From the NCBI GenBank assembly GCA_030671915.1, contig DAOVHN010000106.1, forward strand, positions 1 to 7,645: DNA of 7,645 nt, in the 5' to 3' direction. The notes under the pieces are model-generated. The model searched no databases and was not told where the DNA came from. It saw only the letters and a list, made by a program, of their open reading frames with translations. Position 1 is the stretch's first letter; every line of letters starts with the position of its first letter. Shown here one piece after another: positions 1 to 5,420 of the stretch. A program made the translations under genes and the position numbers. This DNA is from Pseudomonadota bacterium (GTDB taxonomy: Bacteria; Pseudomonadota; Alphaproteobacteria; UBA8366; JADFVY01).

Positions 1-671
1 CAGATGACAATATCCGCGGCTGGCACGCCGAAACCACCACCCGTTGTTACAATGATCGCGCCCGATCCGATGGCGCCGAACAGGCCGGCCAGGCATGTGG
101 CCGGCATCATATCCACGCCGCGGCCGCTGCGCAGGGCAATGGAAAAGCCGGCGAAGCCGACGGCGGCGGCGAGTGCCATCAGGTTGCCGAACAAGTCGCC
201 GGCCGCCATGCCTTCGCCCACCATGATGGCGATGCCGGCTCCGGCGCCCAGCATGGCCAGCCATGTCCCGCGCGTCACATCCTCGCCCAACAGGACACGG
301 CTGAGGGCCGCGGTGACGAACGGCGCCGCGCTCAACATGAACAGGGTATTGGCCACCGTCGTGTGGGTGATCGAAAATATGAAGCAGGTGAAGCCCGTGG
401 CCAGGCAAAGCCCGGCGATCACGCTTTTCGCGCCGGCGGCGCGGAATGCCTGGAAGACGCGGCCCTGACTGCGAAAGGCGATAAAGACCAGCAACGCCGC
501 GATTATCCCCAGCGAACGCCAGAACAGGATCTGCCATTCGTTCGCTTCCTGAATCGAACGGATGAACAGCCCGCCAAGGCTCATCCCCGCGCCGGCCAGC
601 AGCACGAGAACGCGCCCGCGCAATATTGCGGCATTGTCGCTGGCGGCGGCGGTGGTTGCGGTCTCGGTCAT
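1..671 (-). CDS. EamA/DMT-family transporter, 3' end outside window
   Basis: This is an inner-membrane permease of the drug/metabolite transporter superfamily; its substrate cannot be read from the sequence. 223 codons are visible, out of about 300 usual for the family. The first EamA repeat spans roughly residues 20-151. It has hydrophobic segments near 19-39, 46-66, 80-100, 107-128 and 135-151, and the second repeat begins at about 160. Typical family features are the WRSLG segment at the start of helix 2 (51-55), the NTLFMLSAAPFVTA stretch (108-121) and the following LLGE (127-130). The ATG at 671 is preceded by AAGG about 8 nt upstream. An in-frame TAA at 681-683 excludes a longer N-terminus. 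The gene points the same way as the protease gene upstream, but 358 bp separate them, so it probably has its own promoter. The family call is firm; the substrate is unknown. Confidence 0.9.
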   Translation of the reverse strand, partial: MTETATTAAASDNAAILRGRVLVLLAGAGMSLGGLFIRSIQEANEWQILFWRSLGIIAALLVFIAFRSQGRVFQAFRAAGAKSVIAGLCLATGFTCFIFSITHTTVANTLFMLSAAPFVTAALSRVLLGEDVTRGTWLAMLGAGAGIAIMVGEGMAAGDLFGNLMALAAAVGFAGFSIALRSGRGVDMMPATCLAGLFGAIGSGAIIVTTGGGFGVPAADIVI

Positions 672-731
672 TCCCGGACCTTATGTCGGGAATGCGCGCC
701 GGGGAAGCGTTGTCTTTAGCGTCGGAGACGG

Positions 732-755
732 CGGCGCGACCTCGTCCTTCGAGAC
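732..755 (+). repeat. Left arm of 24-bp imperfect inverted repeat
   Basis: This arm contains CCTCGTCCTTCGAGAC (740-755). Its reverse complement recurs at 984-1007 with 21 of 24 positions identical. The core TCGTCCTTCGAGACG resembles, from memory, a short palindromic repeat scattered through many alphaproteobacterial genomes. The arm runs straight into a GC-rich palindrome at 755-770, which fits the half-site-plus-palindrome layout of such repeats. No copy number can be measured in this window. Confidence 0.65.
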
Positions 756-770
756 GCCCCCGCGGGGGCG
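755..770. repeat. Perfect 16-bp GC palindrome
   Basis: CGCCCCCGCGGGGGCG is a perfect self-complementary sequence that directly abuts the left repeat arm. As RNA it could fold into a very stable short hairpin. No T-run follows on either strand, so it is not a standard intrinsic terminator. It most likely forms the centre of a dispersed repeat whose right half has diverged. Confidence 0.6.
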
Positions 771-830
771 CCGCTGGAGCCGCGGCAACGCATTCCTTCC
801 GGCTAACCCTTATCTACCGCAAACTCATCC

Positions 831-846
831 CGCGATGTTTATCGCG
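831..846. promoter_or_regulatory. Operator-like inverted repeat CGCGAT-N4-ATCGCG
   Basis: Two 6-bp arms in perfect inverted symmetry are separated by GTTT. They lie about 160 bp upstream of the transporter start, in the AT-richer part of the gap. No T-run follows, which argues against a terminator. It could be a binding site for a dimeric regulator or a chance palindrome; no regulator is encoded next to it. Confidence 0.3.
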
Positions 847-983
847 CATACCCCGCACATATATCTTTCCTGTGCCTGTTCTGCATGGAATTCATACAAA
901 ACTCGCTGTAACCTTGTCCGAGCGCCGATTCGGCCGTGGGAAAGTACCTGTTTATACTCTTTTTCAGGGGCCGGCCGGTCGAG

Positions 984-1007
984 GTCTCGAAGGGCTAGGC
1001 CGCGCCG
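984..1007 (-). repeat. Right arm of 24-bp imperfect inverted repeat
   Basis: This arm contains GTCTCGAAGGGCTAGG (984-999), the inverted partner of 740-755. It lies about 23 bp past the protease stop codon, with 228 bp between the two arms. A smaller symmetrical element, TCGAG-GT-CTCGA (979-990), overlaps its left edge. It may be a second decayed copy of the same dispersed repeat, or the other end of one element. Confidence 0.6.
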
Positions 1008-1029
1008 ATGTCCGTCAATTCTGAAAGTC

Positions 1030-3381
1030 CTAGAATTCGGCGCTGAACCTTAGCCCCACCCCGTAGGCCGGATCCGCATCGGCCACATGGCCGGGTTCCA
1101 ACTGCATCATGACCCAGCCCGAAACGCTCGCCGCCTGGCCCAGCGGCGTGTCGTAGGCCAGCTGCAAGTCGATTTCCCGGCCGGACGGGGTCATGGAAAC
1201 CCGCTCGGAATCCTGAACCACGGTCTTGTCGATCAGATAGTCGACCGGCGCCGTCACCGTGGCCTCGCCGCTGCTTACGCGCAGCGGTTGGCCGGCCAGC
1301 AGGCCGATGCGGTCATGCCGGCCCAGGACGCCGTTTTTCACCAACCCGACGCCGAAGGCTTCGGCGCGGATTTCGCTCCACTCGCCCAGCAGGCTGGTGC
1401 CGTCCGCCCGCATGTCGGCCTCGCCCAGCAGGTAGTTGCCGATCAGCTCCAGCCCGGCGCCCAGCGGATAGCGCCCTCCCAGCGAATAGAATTTCGTGTC
1501 GGCGCCGGCGACGGCAAGCCCGCCCGCGGCGTCGCTTCCCAGGAACCCGCCCTGTTCGTCCACCAGCGAGAAACCCGCATAGCCGATGGCGCCGTTGTCG
1601 AAACGATGCGCCAGCGTAATCTCACCGATCTTCGCGTCTCTTCGCAGGATATCCGGGTCGTCTTTCTGGTCGACCCATCCGAACGAGACGACGGACGAAA
1701 CATCCAACTGCCGGGATACGGAAAAGCCCGTTCCCGCGCCGACGAGACCATGCTGCGGACCCAGCGTGTCGCCGGGCATCCAGAACAGCCCCGCCGGCTC
1801 GCTGGCCGACAGGCCGGCCATCTGCTGTTCCGGGGTAATGTCGTAACCGAAGCGGAACTCGGTGCCGGGAGCACTCTCGACCGCAAGGCTGAAGCCGCGC
1901 AGTTTCTGTGATTCGGCAGCGTCCGCAGCCATGCCGGCCCAATCGGCCGCGGCGTCGGCGTCTTCCTCGTCCGAAACGCCCATGGCGATTTTCATGCCGT
2001 TTGGAAGCGCGGCCTCGACAGTTTCGACGCTGTCATCGCCAAGCAACATTTCAAGCCCGAACTTGCGTGACGAATGAACGACAAGTTCGTTGAGATCCAT
2101 GCCGTAATTCCGGTCGTAATCGTCAAGCGCAAAAGTTCGGGACAGCAGCTCAGAATTGGTTAGCGCGTCGCCGAATGCCGCGCCCAGCGAAAGTGCCGTG
2201 CCGTCCAGCAATACGGTCTCGCCGCCCGCCAGCGTCGTTAAGGGCACTTCCAGCGTGCCAGTTGGCAGAATGGCCGCACTGAGATTTAGCAAGCCCCACC
2301 CATAAACAACGTCGACGCCGGGGTCTCCCATGTCGGTCGCCGTGGTCAGCAAAATCTGGACGACTTCCGATGGCAGCAGGGTCGGCCAGAGCTGGATCAG
2401 CAGGGCTGCCGAGCCGGAAACATACGGCGCCGCAAATGACGTGCCACTAACGTAGATAAGTGAATTTCCGGGATAATCTGTCCAGATGCCCTCGCCGGGG
2501 GCGACAAGGCAATAATCCATCGCCAAGCCGCAATAATTTGAAAAATCTGCCAGAGCATCGCCTGCATTATTGACGGCGCCAACGGCTACCATCTGTCCGC
2601 TGGCATTGACTGTGGTGTCCCCCGCGTAGGCGGCCGGAAGCGATGCTTCGGGCGCACTGTCGTTTCCGGTTGCGATAACGATGATCGCATCGGCGGCCAT
2701 TGCGTCAATCAGCGCCTGCTCAAAAGCCGCTTGTTCGTCTGGATTCCCGAAAGGATCGCCTAATTGTGTGCCGGTCACTCCAAGGCTGATATTGATCACG
2801 TGCGCCTTGCCCGCCGCATATGAAATTGCCGCCGTTATATCCGTGACCGTGAATGTACCGGTACTTGTGCCGTCCGGATTGCGGTCGTCGGTGCGGAGTG
2901 CGAGGATCGTCGAACCGAAAGCCACGCCATGTGTTCCGATGTCGTTTCGTTCGGCCGCGATAACCCCCGCAACCATGGTGCCGTGCCCAAGTTCGTCGCC
3001 AAGTGGCGTGCCGGGAGCCGCGATGTCCGTACTTGCGCCGGATATTTTGCTGTCCAGTTCGACATGCGCCGTGTCGATGCCACTGTCAACGACGGCCACG
3101 ACCACACCGGCGCCGGAGGCGCCCTTGGCGTAAACGTCTGCCGCACCGATCTGGCCGAGGCCGTAATTGCAATAGATGGCGCCGCCCAATGCCTCAATGC
3201 AGGGGTCGAAATCTGCTGTATTCTCGAAATTCGATGCCGGCTGTTCGGCCGCCAGCGGGTCGGGAGTCGGCAGGCCGCCCCCGCCACCGCCACCGCCGCT
3301 GCCCCCTCCACCGCCGCAAGCGGCGAGCGTTAGCAGCAAAAAAACCGCGGCGCGGCGCGAAACTTCATGAAACGAACTCAT
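1030..3381 (-). CDS. Lipoprotein S8 serine protease with C-terminal beta-barrel (autotransporter-like)
   Basis: This is a 783-residue subtilisin-family endopeptidase predicted to be exported and lipid-anchored. Residues 1-21 form a lipoprotein signal peptide (basic RR at 9-10, hydrophobic core, then LTLAAC), so Cys22 would be lipidated. A glycine tract (23-36) follows as a flexible tether. The S8 domain covers about 80-371. Its catalytic triad is Asp99 in VVDSGID, His133 in GHGTMVAG and Ser315 in SGTSFAAP, with Asn240 in IATGN as the oxyanion residue. Two close cysteine pairs, 61/71 and 284/291, could form disulfides outside the cytoplasm. From about 495 the sequence alternates polar and hydrophobic residues and ends in YGVGLRFSAEF. 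A terminal Phe of this kind is typical of an outer-membrane barrel. This layout resembles the NalP/Ssp autotransporter proteases, although the barrel was judged by eye. The start at 3381 was chosen for its signal peptide and AGGAGG site; the frame stays open upstream to 3606, but that extension lacks these and overlaps gpt. Confidence 0.88.
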   Translation of the reverse strand: MSSFHEVSRRAAVFLLLTLAACGGGGGSGGGGGGGGLPTPDPLAAEQPASNFENTADFDPCIEALGGAIYCNYGLGQIGAADVYAKGASGAGVVVAVVDSGIDTAHVELDSKISGASTDIAAPGTPLGDELGHGTMVAGVIAAERNDIGTHGVAFGSTILALRTDDRNPDGTSTGTFTVTDITAAISYAAGKAHVINISLGVTGTQLGDPFGNPDEQAAFEQALIDAMAADAIIVIATGNDSAPEASLPAAYAGDTTVNASGQMVAVGAVNNAGDALADFSNYCGLAMDYCLVAPGEGIWTDYPGNSLIYVSGTSFAAPYVSGSAALLIQLWPTLLPSEVVQILLTTATDMGDPGVDVVYGWGLLNLSAAILPTGTLEVPLTTLAGGETVLLDGTALSLGAAFGDALTNSELLSRTFALDDYDRNYGMDLNELVVHSSRKFGLEMLLGDDSVETVEAALPNGMKIAMGVSDEEDADAAADWAGMAADAAESQKLRGFSLAVESAPGTEFRFGYDITPEQQMAGLSASEPAGLFWMPGDTLGPQHGLVGAGTGFSVSRQLDVSSVVSFGWVDQKDDPDILRRDAKIGEITLAHRFDNGAIGYAGFSLVDEQGGFLGSDAAGGLAVAGADTKFYSLGGRYPLGAGLELIGNYLLGEADMRADGTSLLGEWSEIRAEAFGVGLVKNGVLGRHDRIGLLAGQPLRVSSGEATVTAPVDYLIDKTVVQDSERVSMTPSGREIDLQLAYDTPLGQAASVSGWVMMQLEPGHVADADPAYGVGLRFSAEF
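3274..3315 (-). repeat. GGN repeat encoding poly-Gly tether
   Basis: Fourteen codons directly after the lipobox cysteine encode five Gly, one Ser and eight Gly. The codons are mixed (GGC, GGT, GGA, GGG), with only two short runs of five G. It is therefore a triplet-type tract that could change length in frame, and homopolymer slippage that would switch the gene off is less likely. Confidence 0.8.
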
Positions 3382-3389
3382 CGAACATT

Positions 3390-3395
3390 CCTCCT
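3390..3395 (-). promoter_or_regulatory. Ribosome binding site of the protease
   Basis: AGGAGG lies 8 nt before the ATG at 3381. It is a near-perfect Shine-Dalgarno match and fixes the start against the longer open frame reaching 3606. Confidence 0.85.
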
Positions 3396-3421
3396 GCACA
3401 ACCAAAAGTCGCGGCACGCAT

Positions 3422-3452
3422 AATGTACCAGAAAATATAAACCGGCTGTTAA
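3422..3452 (-). promoter_or_regulatory. Weak candidate promoter for the protease
   Basis: TTAACA (3447-3452) matches TTGACA at five of six bases. TACATT (3422-3427) is a possible -10 element at a long 19-bp spacing. The AT-rich pocket between them includes TATATT (3434-3439), which may be the real -10 with a poor -35. The location upstream of the protease start is right, but the exact elements are uncertain. Confidence 0.3.
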
Positions 3453-3481
3453 CAAACCATATCGAATCCGCGCGATCCGCG

Positions 3482-3510
3482 TTGCCGTAACACAGGCCAT
3501 CGGCTAGAAT
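3482..3510 (+). promoter_or_regulatory. Sigma70-type promoter of gpt
   Basis: TTGCCG (3482-3487) and TAGAAT (3505-3510) are separated by exactly 17 bp. This predicts a transcript start near 3517 and a leader of about 28 nt before the gpt ATG at 3545. A direct repeat of ATCCGCG (3466-3472 and 3475-3481) sits immediately upstream and could be an activator site or chance. Confidence 0.6.
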
Positions 3511-3544
3511 CGACCGGACACCGGCAATGACAGAGGATGCGACG

Positions 3545-4015
3545 ATGAGCGATTCTCCCTCCATGGACTTTCCCGTCTCCTGGGACGAACTGCACCGCCA
3601 TGCCAAAGCGCTGGCCTGGCGGCTGCATGAAAAGGGGCCCTTCGAGGGGATCGTCGCGATTACCCGCGGCGGGCTGGTGCCGGCGGCGATCGTCGCGCGC
3701 GAGCTGGAGATCCGACTGGTCGATACCGTCTGCGTCTCAACTTACGAACACAAGGACCAGGGCAGCGCGAAGGTCCTGAAGGGCGTGGAGGGCGACGGCG
3801 AGGGCTGGCTGATCGTGGACGACCTGGTGGATACCGGGACCACCGCCAAGGTGGTGCGCGAGATGCTGCCCAAGGCCCACTTCGCGACCATCTACGCCAA
3901 ACCGGCGGGACGCCCGATGGTCGACACCTTCATCACCGAGGTCAGCCAGGACACCTGGATCCTGTTCCCCTGGGACGTGGAATTGGCTTACGCCAAGCCG
4001 ATCTCGCACCGCTAA
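3545..4015 (+). CDS. gpt: Xanthine(-guanine) phosphoribosyltransferase
   Basis: This is a purine salvage enzyme that transfers the phosphoribosyl group of PRPP to xanthine, guanine or hypoxanthine, giving XMP, GMP or IMP in the cytoplasm. The 156-residue product is close to the 152 residues of E. coli Gpt and resembles it along its whole length. Visible landmarks are RGGLVP (41-46), the PRPP-binding motif [11 protein letters not shown] (90-100) with Asp92, Asp93 and Asp96, the purine-contacting Lys119 in AKPAGRP, and Trp138 in QDTW. An ATG at 3527 is in frame but has no ribosome binding site. The ATG at 3545 has AGAGGA 7 nt upstream and gives the usual N-terminus. The gene ends in TAA directly followed by TAG. 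It has its own promoter, stands alone, and is divergent from the protease gene and convergent with the M24 gene. Confidence 0.96.
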   Translation: MSDSPSMDFPVSWDELHRHAKALAWRLHEKGPFEGIVAITRGGLVPAAIVARELEIRLVDTVCVSTYEHKDQGSAKVLKGVEGDGEGWLIVDDLVDTGTTAKVVREMLPKAHFATIYAKPAGRPMVDTFITEVSQDTWILFPWDVELAYAKPISHR

Positions 4016-4031
4016 TAGCAGTCCAGCTTGC

Positions 4032-5204
4032 TCAATCCTTTACGATCAACTCGCGCGGGGTGTTCGCCAGCGGCACCGCACCGTTTTCGGTCAGGTGGAT
4101 GCATTCGCTGATCTCGATACCCCAGTCGTCTTCCCAAATGCCGGGCATCAGGTGGATCGTCATGTCGGGCTGCAGCACCGTCTTGTCGCCGGGACGCAGG
4201 CTGATCGTATGCTCGCCCCAGTCCGGCGGATAGTTGAGGCCCACCGAATAGCCCATCCGCGAATCCTTCTTGATGCCGGCTTTTGAGATAACGGCGCGCC
4301 ACATACCTTCGACTTCCTCGCAGGTCAGGCCGGGGGCCGCCACGTTGATGACCGTGTTCAGGCCCTCCACCACCACCTTCGCCGCGTCGACAAGCTTTTG
4401 CGGCGGCTTGCCCAGGAATACCGTGCGTGCCTGCGGGCAGTGGTAGCGCCGCCGGCAGCCGGCCAGCTCGAGGATCGTCGCCTCGCCCTTGACGAAGGGC
4501 TTGTCCGACCAGGTCAGATGCGGGGTCGAGGTGCCGATGCCGGTCGGCAGCATCGGCACGATCGAGGTGTAGTCGCCTCCGAAATCCGCCGTTCCGGAAG
4601 CCTGTGCCGCCAGGATTTTCGCCACGGCGTCGCACTGGCGTACGCCGGGCTCCACCGCGTCGATGGCGACCGTCATGACGTTTTCCAGGATGCGCGCCGC
4701 CTGGCGCATATATTCCAGTTCGGCCGGCGATTTGATTACGCGAATCCAGTTCACCAGCGTGTGGGCGTTCTTGAATGTCGCGCTACGGAGTTGCTGGTAC
4801 AGCGCTTCGGCGCTGGCGGCGGTGAAATAGTACGAATCCATTTCCAGGCCGATATTGCCGCGGCCCAGGCCGCGCGCCTCCAGCACCTCGGCCAGGAAAT
4901 CCATCGGATGCTTGCGCTTGCTCTGGACGTAGTCGTCCGGATAGCCGATCAGGTTGGCTTCTTCCAGGAAGGTGGTGACCTTCGCGCCATTCAGGTCGAT
5001 GCCGCGCACTACGCACAGGGGTTCGTCCTGCGCCAGCGCAACGACGACCGCCTGCGGCGTATAGAAGGACCAGCCGTCATAGCCGGTCAGATAATTCATG
5101 TTGGCGGGGTCGCTGACGATCAGCACGTCCAGCCCGAACTGCATCATCCGAAGCTTAACGTTCTCGATCCGGTCGAGATATTCCTGCCTGTCGAAGGCCA
5201 GCAT
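4032..5204 (-). CDS. doeA: DoeA/EutD-type M24-fold hydrolase, probable ectoine hydrolase
   Basis: This 390-residue protein has a creatinase-type N-terminal domain (about 10-155) and a pita-bread M24 domain (about 160-385). Several stretches match what I recall of ectoine hydrolases, which open the ectoine ring to N-acetyl-diaminobutyrate: NYLTGYDGWSFY (37-48), GDYTSIVPMLPTG (210-222), PHLTW (228-232), RYHCPQARTVFLG (253-265) and YPPDWGE (325-331). By eye, none of the five metal ligands of prolidase and methionine aminopeptidase is kept. The first Asp is Glu246, the second is Pro257, and the His and two later Glu positions are other residues. This fits the metal-independent creatinase-like branch. 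The start has AGGGGA close upstream, and the N-terminus matches family form. No other ectoine-breakdown gene (doeB, transaminase, transporter, enuR) is present here, so the substrate is inferred from similarity alone. An alternative is another amidinohydrolase-like M24 enzyme. Confidence 0.78.
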   Translation of the reverse strand: MLAFDRQEYLDRIENVKLRMMQFGLDVLIVSDPANMNYLTGYDGWSFYTPQAVVVALAQDEPLCVVRGIDLNGAKVTTFLEEANLIGYPDDYVQSKRKHPMDFLAEVLEARGLGRGNIGLEMDSYYFTAASAEALYQQLRSATFKNAHTLVNWIRVIKSPAELEYMRQAARILENVMTVAIDAVEPGVRQCDAVAKILAAQASGTADFGGDYTSIVPMLPTGIGTSTPHLTWSDKPFVKGEATILELAGCRRRYHCPQARTVFLGKPPQKLVDAAKVVVEGLNTVINVAAPGLTCEEVEGMWRAVISKAGIKKDSRMGYSVGLNYPPDWGEHTISLRPGDKTVLQPDMTIHLMPGIWEDDWGIEISECIHLTENGAVPLANTPRELIVKD

Positions 5205-5231
5205 GCCGTCCCCTGCCGTTTGCCCGAACGA

Positions 5232-5262
5232 ATTCTAGCGCCATTCCCTTACCAGATTCCAA
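5232..5262 (-). promoter_or_regulatory. Candidate promoter of the M24 hydrolase gene
   Basis: On the minus strand, TTGGAA (5257-5262) and TAGAAT (5232-5237) are 19 bp apart and sit just upstream of the start at 5204. The -10 is a good match and is identical to that of gpt. The -35 is weak and the spacing long, so this is tentative. Confidence 0.3.
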
Positions 5263-5420
5263 AGAGACAGGCCAACAGCAGAAAAAGCATTGTTGCGGCG
5301 GCGGCGGTCACCTGGAAAATCGGACCATGGCGGAAATACTATTCGCTTTGCATTTCATCTTTACCAGTAAATCATCCCGGGCTGTGCCATTATCGGGCGC
5401 GATTCGGGAGGGACGAGGCA

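Larger units (their letters stand above)
672..1029. other. Non-coding gap between protease and transporter genes
   Basis: This 358-bp stretch lies downstream of the protease stop and upstream of the transporter start. Reading frames that cross it have no plausible ribosome binding site and encode arginine- and proline-rich shadow peptides. It contains two inverted repeat arms, a GC palindrome and a short hairpin, each listed separately. Its middle (about 800-960) is more AT-rich than the flanking genes, as expected for a promoter region for the minus-strand transporter. I could not find a well-spaced -35/-10 pair there. No GC hairpin followed by a T-run was found for the protease transcript. 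Confidence 0.7.

Noticed and set aside
4..468. Plus-strand open frame of 154 codons at the left edge
   Set aside because: It is antisense to the transporter; its Pro/Ala/Met-rich sequence is the mirror of transporter codons.
755..770. GC palindrome as an intrinsic terminator
   Set aside because: No T-run follows it in either direction, and it lies about 260 bp past the protease stop codon.
562..1053. Plus-strand open frames crossing the gap between transporter and protease
   Set aside because: They overlap the transporter start and the protease stop on the other strand, have no ribosome binding site and show no recognisable protein pattern.
1087..1911. Plus-strand open frame of 274 codons antisense to the protease barrel
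   Set aside because: The composition (Arg, Gln, Ala, Gly) and lack of a ribosome binding site mark it as a high-GC shadow of the protease coding frame.
3382..3606. In-frame extension of the protease by 75 codons to an ATG at 3606
   Set aside because: It runs through the promoter region and into gpt on the other strand, has no signal peptide at its start, and the ATG at 3381 has both a perfect ribosome binding site and a lipoprotein signal.
5313..5342. Possible promoter TGGAAA-N18-TACTAT for the DUF2339 gene
   Set aside because: Both boxes match only four of six consensus bases and similar matches are easy to find in this AT-richer gap, so it is not called as a feature.
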